The translations under genes and the position numbers were made by a program. From Arsenophonus apicola (GTDB taxonomy: Bacteria > Pseudomonadota > Gammaproteobacteria > Enterobacterales > Enterobacteriaceae): 64,000 nt of DNA. Below the pieces are notes generated by a model. It was not told the DNA's origin, did not search any database, and saw only the letters and a program-made list of their open reading frames with translations. The stretch covers positions 2,418,001 to 2,482,000 of the forward strand of contig NZ_CP084222.1 in the NCBI RefSeq assembly GCF_020268605.1. Reading direction: 5' to 3'. This document shows, piece by piece, positions 39,329 to 47,555 of this stretch (the stretch's first letter is position 1; each line of letters starts with the position of its first letter).

Positions 39329-39813
39329 CGTGCTTCATCGCGATAATGTTTAGGATCCTTAACGCCAAATTGCACCGCATTGATTTCATTTAAACCGGCC
39401 GCTAAAGCACCATCCAATAACGGATTTAGCTGATCCAGTTTATATACTTTAACTTCTACTGAACGTTCTGCAGTATAACCAATTATTTTAGATTTTTCTG
39501 CTGCTTTATCATATTCATATTTCGGTTGAGTGGTGATATTTGCCGCATTGATATCGCTACTCGCTATCCCTTTATTGTTGAGAAAATCAAAATATTCTTT
39601 GACACGTTTATCAACTGCCGCTTTAGCTGATGCAGCATTTTTTTCAGTTACAGCAACATTAATTAATAAGGTTACCATATCTGGTGTGGCTTTTATCGTT
39701 GCATTGCCTGAGGTCACAATGTGTGGCCCATTAGGTAAGGAATTAGCTTGAGCAAGTAATGGTAATGAACTCACTGACATCATCGCTAAAAATATAATCG
39801 AACTAAGCTTCAC
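39085..39813 (-). CDS. yggE: Periplasmic SIMPL-domain protein YggE
   Basis: The 242-residue precursor has a Sec signal peptide (MKLSSIIFLAMMSVSSLPLLAQA, cleavage near residue 23). The SIMPL (DUF541) domain follows (PHIVTSGNATIKATPDMVTL... GYTAERSVEVKVYKLDQL). YggE is linked to lowering oxidative stress in E. coli; its mechanism is unknown. Its original neighbour argP now lies about 10 kb away beyond the toxin island. Towards mscS, argO is missing. Confidence 0.93.
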   Translation of the reverse strand: MKLSSIIFLAMMSVSSLPLLAQANSLPNGPHIVTSGNATIKATPDMVTLLINVAVTEKNAASAKAAVDKRVKEYFDFLNNKGIASSDINAANITTQPKYEYDKAAEKSKIIGYTAERSVEVKVYKLDQLNPLLDGALAAGLNEINAVQFGVKDPKHYRDEARNRAIDNAKAQAEALATGFNVKLGKVYSINYRAPDATPYPMPRMKAMTQMVAAAASDSNQTYEQQSIDFTDQIDVVFELKR

Positions 39814-40031
39814 GAGACCTCCTGCACATAATTAATCAACTCTAGATAGACTATTTGCTAGCCAATAATCGTTTATTCTTAACATAATAGAATATTAAAA
39901 AGCATAATGGTTAGATTAATCATAATGAATAATTTAAATCAACGCGAACTAATGCCGGTCAATAAATAGAACGATAGATTCCTAACTAATAAAAATATTG
40001 GTGTGAAACGAATCCGCACCAATAGGATTGG

Positions 40032-40883
40032 TTAGCCGTTTTTGCTTTGATATAAATGAACATCCATTTGTGGAAAAGGTATACCTATATTATGTGCATC
40101 TAACTGTTTTTTAAAATTCTCCATTAAGTCCCAATAAACATTCCATGCATCAGCGTTAGTCGTCCAAACACGTACGACAAAATTAAGCGAAGAAGGTGCC
40201 ATTTCATGTAAACGAATAGTAACCCCTTTATCATGCTGAATACGTTCATCTGCCGCAATAACATCGCCTAACACTTTTTTAACAATGTCAATATCCGCAT
40301 TATAAGCGACACCTACCATTATTTGCGTACGCCGATTTGGCTCACGAGAGGTGTTAATGATATTGTCATTAATTACTTTGCTATTGGGTATGACAACAAT
40401 GCGATCATCGGCAGTACGTAATGAAGTTGAGAAAATCTGTACATGCTCCACGGTTCCTTCCACCGAGCCTAAAATGACATATTCCCCTGCGCGTAATGGC
40501 CTAAAAATAACCAATAGTACTCCAGCTGCGAAATTAGATAATGAGCCCTGTAAAGCTAAACCAATCGCTAAACCGGCAGCACCTAAAACAGCAATGACAG
40601 AGGCGGTTTGCACGCCTAACTTACTTAATACTGCGATTAAGGTAAATGCTATAATGCCATAACGAACAATTGCTGATAAAAAATCTCTGACCGTCTTGTC
40701 TATACCGCGTAAGGACATTAATCGATTAGTAATATGACTGATCCATCTAGCAACAATCAAACCAGCAAATAAGATAACTAATGCAAAAACAATATTTACC
40801 GCATACTGAATTAATAGATCCTGGTGATTAACAAACCAACTCTTTGCCTGATCGATCGTTTCAACCACACCATTTTCATTCAT
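40032..40883 (-). CDS. mscS: Small-conductance mechanosensitive channel MscS
   Basis: MscS opens under membrane tension to release solutes in osmotic downshock. The start at 40883 ([12 protein letters not shown], with AGGGGAT upstream) gives 283 residues; the frame runs ten codons further without support. TM1-TM3 are visible, and TM3 has the Gly/Ala-packed pore helix ([20 protein letters not shown]). The beta domain follows ([20 protein letters not shown]), and the C-terminus is conserved. Confidence 0.95.
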   Translation of the reverse strand: MNENGVVETIDQAKSWFVNHQDLLIQYAVNIVFALVILFAGLIVARWISHITNRLMSLRGIDKTVRDFLSAIVRYGIIAFTLIAVLSKLGVQTASVIAVLGAAGLAIGLALQGSLSNFAAGVLLVIFRPLRAGEYVILGSVEGTVEHVQIFSTSLRTADDRIVVIPNSKVINDNIINTSREPNRRTQIMVGVAYNADIDIVKKVLGDVIAADERIQHDKGVTIRLHEMAPSSLNFVVRVWTTNADAWNVYWDLMENFKKQLDAHNIGIPFPQMDVHLYQSKNG

Positions 40884-40983
40884 CTCAATCCCCTCTAGAA
40901 AATAAACAATCACTAATCATATATCAAAAACTGCATTATCTTAGACATGAAATTAACACAATAAATAACAGTTTTGCCATCGC

Positions 40984-41355
40984 TTATTCGATGCTATTTG
41001 ATAAGATAAAGTTACGATAGTTTTCCAGCATGTTAATAAAATCATCTAAACCACAAAAAGCAATACTTTCATTATCGTAATAACACATTCCATCTTCTAA
41101 ATCTTCCGTTTGAAAATGTAACTGGTTAGCTCGGATCATAATTTCCTTATCATCCATAAACAATGTATATTCACGCCCAATTTTTTTCCATTGCCGACCA
41201 CTACCTTTTATAGAATGATAACCCGTCTGGATCTGTTCTAACTGATATAAATCACCGTTAATTTCCTCATTTAACCAATAACCAATTGCTTCATGATCCA
41301 TTGAAAATCGAGCAATGACATTGCCTGTGACATTCTGCTGAAATTCATAATCCAT
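40984..41355 (-). CDS. yacL: UPF0231 family protein YacL
   Basis: This 123-residue protein matches E. coli YacL along its length (MDYEFQQNVTGNVIARFSMD, REYTLFMDDKEIMIRANQL, GMCYYDNES). Its function is unknown. In E. coli it lies just downstream of acnB on the same strand. That order is kept here, with one extra gene inserted between. Confidence 0.93.
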   Translation of the reverse strand: MDYEFQQNVTGNVIARFSMDHEAIGYWLNEEINGDLYQLEQIQTGYHSIKGSGRQWKKIGREYTLFMDDKEIMIRANQLHFQTEDLEDGMCYYDNESIAFCGLDDFINMLENYRNFILSNSIE

Positions 41356-41717
41356 ATCGCATCTCCATCCTTTTACTCTAGTGCGACTTTAACTCGTCAT
41401 TTAACCGCTCAAAATATTATCATTACAATAAAAATACTTTATTTTTTCGACAATATAAATACGAAGTTATTTATAGAAAGATTCACTTAAAAATTGACGA
41501 TTAGTAAGCAATAACCTGTTACCAATAACTAGGCTCGGCTTAGCTTATTCTATACCACAGTGCGATATTTAAGAGAATTTATAACCATGTTTCGTTGTAG
41601 CTATACTTCTTAATGTGTAAGCTTTAATTAAGTGTGCAAAAACTGTTTCTTCGTGAAATGGCTGAATGACTATCATTTACTATATGGAATATATCATTTT
41701 ATAAAAGGATCTAAATT
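41356..41717. other. Intergenic region upstream of yacL and the orphan gene
   Basis: No gene seen. It holds the promoters of yacL (minus) and the gene at 41718 (plus); none can be placed with confidence. Confidence 0.5.
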
Positions 41718-42068
41718 ATGGATACAAAAGAAATTAATGATAGATTATATAAAGTTATAAATGAAGTATATATAAACGAGGCCTATAAGGATGGTAAAAT
41801 TAATAATGAAGAGATTCAGAATATTCGTGACATAGCGGATCTTGTTTTTGAAAAACTCATCATTGAAGCAGTTAACAGTGGTAAAAATAACGCTATAACA
41901 GCATTCCAGAAATCATGTGATGTAACGGTTCAATTAATGCAAGATTCTTTTTTCATATTGAAAAAAGAAAATCTTAACAGCTGTCAAAAAGATTTGGTTA
42001 AAACTGCATTTAATGCGCAACTTACTTATATAAAAGCTAATTTCGATCGCTTTTTTAATTCACTTTAA
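41718..42068 (+). CDS. Small helical protein of unknown function
   Basis: This 116-residue protein follows AAAAGGATCTAAATT, a good ribosome binding site. I do not recognise a family. It looks all-helical, with charged N-terminus MDTKEINDRLYKV, a GKINNEEIQNIRDIADLVFEK helix pair and a C-terminal LTYIKANFDRFFNSL. There is no signal peptide or membrane segment. It sits in opposite orientation between acnB and yacL, genes normally adjacent, so it is an insertion. An effector-like or phage-cargo origin is possible but unsupported. Confidence 0.65.
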   Translation: MDTKEINDRLYKVINEVYINEAYKDGKINNEEIQNIRDIADLVFEKLIIEAVNSGKNNAITAFQKSCDVTVQLMQDSFFILKKENLNSCQKDLVKTAFNAQLTYIKANFDRFFNSL

Positions 42069-42174
42069 CAAATCTAATTCAGTGTTGCTTGGAAAATAAG
42101 TAACTACATAAATAATAGATATAAAGCTTAAAGCAGGTATAAAACTTTAGATAACAGACAGAATAATCTAAACC

Positions 42175-42219
42175 TTATACCCTATTTCTAATTACTGACA
42201 GCAAGAAATAAGGGTATAA
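42175..42219. terminator. Hairpin between the orphan gene and acnB
   Basis: TTATACCCTATTTCT pairs with AGAAATAAGGGTATAA (one bulged A) over a 14-base loop. It lies just downstream of the acnB stop and the convergent small gene, so it may end both transcripts. Confidence 0.6.
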
Positions 42220-42233
42220 CAAAAGTCATTGTT

Positions 42234-43908
42234 TTAAACTGCAGACTGAAAAATTATCTTGTCTGCTTTATCTGTATATTGAGGTAGTAAGTCAAAATTT
42301 AAATATTGATAAATATTTTGGCTGTTATTACCCACACCATTAATAAATTGCAAATACTCTTCCACTGTTGGCAAATAGCCCAATAATGAAGCCACTGCAG
42401 CAAGTTCTGCTGATGCAAGAAAAACTTTAGCTCCAGCTCCTAATCGATTGGGGAAATTACGGGTAGAGGTTGAAACCACCGTTGCACCATCCATTACACG
42501 CGCCTGATTTCCCATACAGAGTGAACAACCAGGAATTTCAATTCGTGCGCCACTTTTACCAAAAAATATGATAATAACCCTCTTCGACTAGCTTAGCCGC
42601 ATCCATTTTCGTCGGCGGAGCAATCCATAAACAAGTGGGAATTTGCCCTTTATATTGTTGCAAAAGCTCACCTGCAGCACGAAAATGACCAATATTAGTC
42701 ATACAAGAGCCAATGAAAACCTCATCAATTTTTTCATGTGCCACTGAAGATAATAAACGTGCATCATCAGGATCATTCGGCGCACATAAAATGGGCTCGA
42801 TTATTTCATTTAAATTTATTTCAATGATAGCCGCATAATCTGCATCGGCATCTGCGGTTAATAATTGCGGATCAGCCAACCATTTATTCATTGAATTAAT
42901 GCGACGTTCAAGAGTACGGCGATCACCATATCCCTCAGCAATCATCCATTTCAATAATACAATATTAGATTGTAAATATTCGATAATCGGTTGTTTATCT
43001 AATTTGATAGTACAGCCCGCTGCTGATCGTTCCGCCGAGGCATCTGCTAATTCAAACGCTTGTTCAACTTTTAATTGTGGTAAACCTTCAAATTCCAGGA
43101 TCCTGCCAGAAAAAATATTTTTTTTACCTTGCTTTTCGACTGTTAATAATCCTTGCCCAATAGCATAGTAAGGGATCGCATGAACTAAATCGCGTAATGT
43201 GATACCCGGCTGCATTTGACCTTTAAAGCGGACTAATACCGATTCAGGCATATCTAAAGGCATAACCCCAGTCGCCGCAGCAAAAGCAACTAATCCAGAA
43301 CCTGCAGGAAATGAAATACCGATAGGAAAACGCGTATGTGAATCACCACCTGTTCCCACGGTATCTGGCAGTAACATGCGATTTAACCAAGAATGAATAA
43401 TGCCATCGCCGGGACGCAAAGAAACCCCACCACGATCCATAACAAAATCGGGTAAAGTATCATGCGTTGTCACATCGATAGGTTTTGGATAAGCAGCAGT
43501 ATGACAAAATGACTGCATAACTAAATCGGCTGAAAAACCTAAACAAGCTAAATCTTTAAGTTCATCTCGTGTCATTGGCCCAGTAGTGTCCTGCGAGCCA
43601 ACCGACGTCATCTTAGGTTCACAGTATTCGCCAGGACGAATTCCAGGCTTATTACAAGCACGACCAACCATTTTTTGTGCCAGGGTAAATCCTCGATCAC
43701 TTTGTATAACTGATTTAGCCTGACGAAATACTTCGCTAATAGACAAGTCCAAAGACTCTCGCGCTTTTGCTGTCAGTCCGCGGCCAATAATTAGTGCAAT
43801 CCGCCCGCCAGCTCGAACTTCATCAAGTAAAACATCGGTTTTTAACGCAAAGGTTGCTAATAACGCATTAGATGACTTTAAATACAAAAAACCATAAATA
43901 TCAATCAT
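42234..43908 (-). pseudogene. acnB: Aconitate hydratase B, 5'-truncated and frameshifted
   Basis: AcnB is the main TCA-cycle aconitase in growing enterics (865 residues). Only the region equivalent to about residue 315 onward remains, starting at [19 protein letters not shown]. The N-terminal HEAT-like and swivel domains are gone, and the break abuts prophage DNA at about 43909. Also, the run ATATTTTTTGG near 42557-42567 has one T too many. This shifts the frame just after EEGYY and separates the first Fe-S cysteine (GSCMTNIG) from the other two (GCSLCMGNQ). The C-terminal 93 codons resume at 42515. No active enzyme is expected unless both defects are assembly artefacts, which the truncation argues against. 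Confidence 0.92.
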
Positions 43909-44125
43909 TTATAAAAATATAGCTCACTTAATATACATATTTACACGTAAAAACAAGCGATTTCACTCACTATAAATCAATTAGTTACGGCTTATAGTGA
44001 GTTCTAATTTTAGCTCATTTCGGCTAAAATCTCAGTCTAAATTCACACTCATTTTCAATTCCAAAAACACCCTAACCATTCGTTTAACTACGATTACAAA
44101 ATACCCATTGACGAAAGAAGAAATC
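43909..44125. other. Prophage left boundary region
   Basis: acnB homology stops at about 43908 and no gene is evident until the C4-like leader. A short frame from 43997 is probably not coding in its first half. An attachment core cannot be defined because the other prophage end is outside the window. Confidence 0.5.
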
Positions 44126-44185
44126 ATGCGCTATAGTTTGTGTGCATCTGATAATTCAGGTGTCGGGATTGACCTCTCGCCGTAA
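44126..44185 (+). CDS. Possible leader peptide in the C4-type leader
   Basis: A 19-codon frame (MRYSLCASDNSGVGIDLSP) is preceded by GAAAGAAG and ends 15 bases before the terminator hairpin at 44201. Its 3' half contains ATTGACCT (44168-44175), which is complementary to AGGTCAA in the antisense RNA. Translation could modulate that pairing. Coding status is uncertain. Confidence 0.35.
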   Translation: MRYSLCASDNSGVGIDLSP

Positions 44186-44200
44186 ACTACCGCGACATGC

Positions 44201-44222
44201 ACACGCCGCGAGCGTGTTTTTT
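44201..44222 (+). terminator. Rho-independent terminator in the phage leader
   Basis: ACACGC and GCGTGT pair over CGCGA and run into T6, a textbook terminator/attenuator placed just upstream of the C4-like RNA. Confidence 0.85.
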
Positions 44223-44224
44223 AA

Positions 44225-44340
44225 TGTCGTAATCTAGCCACAATTCAATGGTGGGCTGGATAGGGCAGCTGAAAAGCTGGCCGGTCGGTAGTTCCGGTAA
44301 GGTCAACCCTGTTCAGTTCACCACCCAAGATTGACCTCAA
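44225..44340 (+). ncRNA. C4-like antisense RNA
   Basis: The segment resembles the C4 RNA of phages P1/P7 and relatives: GGGCAGCTGAAAAGCTGGCCGG (two local hairpins) followed by target-pairing loops. AGGTCAA (44300-44306) is complementary to TTGACCT downstream (44331-44337). TCACCACC (44318-44325) is complementary to GGTGGTGA (44342-44349), next to the ribosome binding site of the following gene. The pairings cross, which suits pairing in trans to the leader mRNA. C4 RNAs are cut from the same transcript and repress the downstream antirepressor by blocking its translation. Ends are approximate. Confidence 0.7.
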
Positions 44341-44378
44341 CGGTGGTGAGAAATTTTAATACTACCATCGGAGGTCAT

Positions 44379-45149
44379 ATGACACTTCAACTTTCTACTA
44401 TCACACCTAAAGTTATTATTCATAATGGCAAAGCTGTTACCTCATCTCAAGATGTTTCTCATTATTTTGGTAAGCGACATGATGATGTTTTAAAGAAAAT
44501 TCGCAACCTAGATTGTTCGTCTGAATTTCATGTCCGCAATTTTGCGGAGATGTTCCAGAAAATAAATATAGGCAAAGGTGCAAAACGAGAATCTAAATAC
44601 TACGAAATGACCAAAGATGGTTTCGTATTTTTAGTGATGGGGTTTACAGGCAAAAAAGCTGCACAATTCAAAGAAGCCTATATTGCTGAATTTAACCGCA
44701 TGGAAGCAGAGCTACATTCTGCACCAAAATACCAACCCGAAGCTCACGAAAAGTTCAGCAGCAAAGATACCCAAAATCTCGCCCGTATCATTGCACTGAT
44801 GACGCAAAACTTTCGTTTCAGGGACGCATGGAATAATGCTATCTGGTATGCATTGAGAGAAGTTACCGGCATTCCTTCACCCTATCCAATGGAAGTACTA
44901 CTAGTCCCTTCTATCGCTACAGAGTGTGAGCGTATCTGGCACGTAACGGAAGAGCTTCAGGATAAAATAGCCGATGCAGAAAAAACAGCGATTAAACGCA
45001 TTATTCGCAAACGTGAAAATGCCGACAAAGTTATTGCTGAGATAGAAACTTTGTTATCTCAGACTACACAGGATAACCAGCTAATGCTAAATGGTGCGCT
45101 ATCAAACTGGCATAAAGCGGAATTGACCCACTTCCTCCAACGCTGCTAA
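44379..45149 (+). CDS. Rha family phage regulatory protein
   Basis: This 256-residue protein has an N-terminal Rha (pRha) DNA-binding-type domain: AVTSSQDVSHYFGKRHDDVLKKI, then YYEMTKDGFVFLVMGFTGKKAAQFKEAYI. A helical C-terminal domain follows. Rha proteins are regulators/antirepressors of lambdoid phages. The start at 44379 is fixed by GGAGG at 44370-44374; upstream in-frame sequence belongs to the leader. Its translation is probably controlled by the C4-like RNA just ahead. Confidence 0.88.
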   Translation: MTLQLSTITPKVIIHNGKAVTSSQDVSHYFGKRHDDVLKKIRNLDCSSEFHVRNFAEMFQKINIGKGAKRESKYYEMTKDGFVFLVMGFTGKKAAQFKEAYIAEFNRMEAELHSAPKYQPEAHEKFSSKDTQNLARIIALMTQNFRFRDAWNNAIWYALREVTGIPSPYPMEVLLVPSIATECERIWHVTEELQDKIADAEKTAIKRIIRKRENADKVIAEIETLLSQTTQDNQLMLNGALSNWHKAELTHFLQRC

Positions 45150-45182
45150 TAGGATGCCCCTGTGACGGGGCTATTAGTTTTG
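45147..45182. terminator. Bidirectional terminator after the Rha gene
   Basis: CTAATAG...GCCCC pairs with GGGGC...TATTAG, followed by TTTT on the plus strand. It contains the stop codons of both the Rha gene and the convergent tail gene. Confidence 0.75.
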
Positions 45183-45488
45183 CGCATGCTGCCGATTCCA
45201 GATTGAATCAACGGGCATTTCTACACGGATATCTAGCCATGTTGAAGGTGGAATATCAACTTGTTCACCGTCAGCGTAATAAACTGGTTTTTCGTTAATA
45301 ATTTCTTTAACTCGCCAATTCTGAAAATCTTCTGGCAAATGACTGTGCTGACGGTGGAATGTTTGTATTTCAATATTACCGTCAGGTAGGATTTTATCTT
45401 TAATATAAATAAGCTCCAAACCATTATTATTTTTAGGTACTGATGCGCCGGAGTTTGTACCCCATCCACCATCCGAGTTATAGCCCAT
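45174..45488 (-). CDS. Phage tail fibre C-terminal domain (separated by frameshift)
   Basis: The 104 residues from the ATG at 45488, and the open frame before it up to about 45606 (VLKRASPIVKIHPSGSFETN), form a conserved C-terminal tail-protein domain: GVYFISGVMGYNSDGGWGT, then QTFHRQHS, then DIPPSTWLDIRVEMP. The upstream fibre ends ...TTFDANGF at a stop. Restoring one T in the GGGTTTT run would give DANGF-LKRASPIV and fuse the two. So this is either the detached end of a broken fibre or a separately translated tail protein. Confidence 0.65.
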   Translation of the reverse strand: MGYNSDGGWGTNSGASVPKNNNGLELIYIKDKILPDGNIEIQTFHRQHSHLPEDFQNWRVKEIINEKPVYYADGEQVDIPPSTWLDIRVEMPVDSIWNRQHAQN

Positions 45489-45604
45489 AACACCTGAGAT
45501 GAAATAGACTCCTAATCCAGTTCGCTGGACATTGACTCCTGCTGATTCTTGGTTAGTTTCAAAGCTTCCGGATGGATGGATTTTGACTATTGGCGATGCT
45601 CTTT

Positions 45605-46624
45605 TTAAAACCCATTTGCATCAAATGTTGTATTTGCTTTAGTTAAAATATTTACCCATGCAGACCATACGTTTTTTTTCTTAATGCGCAACTTCAAGTC
45701 ATTAGTTAAATTTTCCTTTCCTATTTGAAAACAATAATTATCACCATTGGACTGTATGAAATTTGTTCCGCCTGCGCCACTCGGTACACCAGTAGCATTT
45801 CCATTAGCACTATAAAATCCTGCTTCAAGTGTTACATTTATATCTTTAAGGGAGGCTGGATTAACAATACCGATGCCAAAATCTCCGACATGCATCAATG
45901 TACCGTTCTTATCTTGAAAAACATGATCAGTAACATTGTTTGCATTCTTTGCTTTTATTTTTCCTGTGTTTAATTGCACATCGCCGGTTATCTGACCGCC
46001 AGTTTTATCATACTTTTTATCTAAGTTTTCGCTAATTTCAGTAACACTACTCGCATCAGCTTTTCCTTCTACTGCTGTTTTTATCTCTTCAACACTACTC
46101 GCATCAGCTTTTCCTTCTACTGCTGTTTTTATCTCTTCAACACTACTCGCATCAGCTTTTCCTTCTACTGCTGTTTTTATCTCTTCAACACTACTCGCAT
46201 CAGCTTTTCCTTCTACTAACTCTTGTAGTGCTTTAATCGACTCTAACTTGACTGTTTTACCGCTCGGTAACGTTATTTCAACGACACCGTTGTCCCCCAT
46301 CCAGGTATCCATGTTTTGCAGAAAGTAAAGGATGTAAGTGTTAGCTGCAACTAGTGCTCTTGCCGCATCAGAATTATTATTGGGTTCAGTGAGATTAATG
46401 CTGTAAGTGGTATCTGTTGCGCTAAAAGTCGGCTTATCTGCTAACGTTAATTCAGTGTCACTATTAACTGCCAATATCATGTAAGGATAGTTTATATCGC
46501 CGTTTTTAATCAGCATTAACATGCCTGGTGATACGAGTGGATTATTACTATTCCATTTCGTGCCTGTGCCTTTGACAATAGGAGAGGCTGACACGGTTGT
46601 AATTGTGCCTGTGTTGTATATCAT
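45605..46624 (-). CDS. Phage tail fibre protein with tandem repeats
   Basis: This 339-residue fibre starts with a short tail-attachment region (MIYNTGTITTVSASPIVKGTGTKW, found in many tail fibres). It continues with four copies of a 16-residue EGKADASSVEEIKTAV unit predicted as coiled coil, and ends with a domain containing GDVQLNTGKIKAKNANNV. The last residues TTFDANGF precede a stop that looks like a one-base deletion (see next gene). It is the distal gene of the tail module. Confidence 0.8.
   Translation of the reverse strand: MIYNTGTITTVSASPIVKGTGTKWNSNNPLVSPGMLMLIKNGDINYPYMILAVNSDTELTLADKPTFSATDTTYSINLTEPNNNSDAARALVAANTYILYFLQNMDTWMGDNGVVEITLPSGKTVKLESIKALQELVEGKADASSVEEIKTAVEGKADASSVEEIKTAVEGKADASSVEEIKTAVEGKADASSVTEISENLDKKYDKTGGQITGDVQLNTGKIKAKNANNVTDHVFQDKNGTLMHVGDFGIGIVNPASLKDINVTLEAGFYSANGNATGVPSGAGGTNFIQSNGDNYCFQIGKENLTNDLKLRIKKKNVWSAWVNILTKANTTFDANGF
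46044..46217. repeat. 48-bp tandem repeat in the tail fibre gene
   Basis: Almost identical 48-bp units begin at 46044, 46092, 46140 and 46188 (last one partial). They encode the 16-residue coiled-coil unit and allow in-frame length change by recombination. Confidence 0.92.
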
Positions 46625-46635
46625 TGAGGGCGCCC

Positions 46636-47244
46636 TTAATCGTATTCAGCAGTGTCAATATAAACTATTCGGCTATGAATGCCTGTGAATCTCTCTGAGT
46701 GAACCTCATTGTAATTAAAATCTTCACCTGCATAGCGATAGCCTATTTCAGTTGTGTTACCGTTCTTGTACGCATAAGGTATATAGAAAACGTATATCGG
46801 TAAAAATATATTGCTCCCTTCAGGATTATAAGGATTAACTAAAAAAAAACCATATCCTGCTACCGTATCTAACACAGCGACACTCCCTTTAATTTTTTCT
46901 TTATATCTTCTTATATGCCAATATTTTTTATCATTACTTATGTTTTGCAAAGAACCCTTAACATTTAGTGTTTTACTTTTTGTATGTACAATACATTTCC
47001 CATTCTCATCCCAAAAACTGACAGCCCATTGACCAATAGGCGGTTGTTGATGCTCATTCGTAAAAAGATAATATCTTGCCAACTTTTTTTGCTGGTCGTA
47101 TTGAAAAAAACGCAAACTCAATATGCCATCTGGCAATCCTGGCAAATCTTTTACATCATTGACTATGGCTTTAAGACATAGCGGAGTACTTTGTGGGAGA
47201 ATCCATGGGGTTCCATCTGGGGCGGTCAATAAAGCGCCAAACAT
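46636..47244 (-). CDS. Phage tail protein of unknown role
   Basis: This 202-residue protein begins MFGALLTAPDGTPWILP, a beginning seen in tail-tip-associated proteins of lambdoid phages. I cannot assign a family. It lies in a tight operon between the 103-residue gene and the fibre, so a role at the tail tip or as a fibre connector is likely. Confidence 0.65.
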   Translation of the reverse strand: MFGALLTAPDGTPWILPQSTPLCLKAIVNDVKDLPGLPDGILSLRFFQYDQQKKLARYYLFTNEHQQPPIGQWAVSFWDENGKCIVHTKSKTLNVKGSLQNISNDKKYWHIRRYKEKIKGSVAVLDTVAGYGFFLVNPYNPEGSNIFLPIYVFYIPYAYKNGNTTEIGYRYAGEDFNYNEVHSERFTGIHSRIVYIDTAEYD

Positions 47245-47555
47245 TAATTTCTCCTATAAAATACTAAGATCTGTTTTTCAGTCGAAGAAGGTATACCCCA
47301 TGAAGAAGGATAACCTATCACTTCATTATTGTTGATTTTGATATCAAATGTATTTTTTGTTTCCAGATTGGATATGATATCTCCTCCTCCGTCTATTATC
47401 GTATAATCCAGTTTATAGCCTGACGGCAAATCATACTGGTAGCTAAAATTGGTTTGATTTTTCTTGACCGTTATTATTCCTGCCGTTAAAAACGGAATAA
47501 CGCCGGAATTATTTATTCGGCCTGCTCCATCCCATGTTCGAAAACCCCACATCAA
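47244..47555 (-). CDS. Small phage tail protein, unknown
   Basis: This 103-residue protein opens MMWGFRTWDGAGRINNSGV. It overlaps the tip protein gene by 4 bases (ATGA) and the next gene by 1, indicating translational coupling. Beta-rich; no specific function recognised. Confidence 0.65.
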   Translation of the reverse strand: MMWGFRTWDGAGRINNSGVIPFLTAGIITVKKNQTNFSYQYDLPSGYKLDYTIIDGGGDIISNLETKNTFDIKINNNEVIGYPSSWGIPSSTEKQILVFYRRN

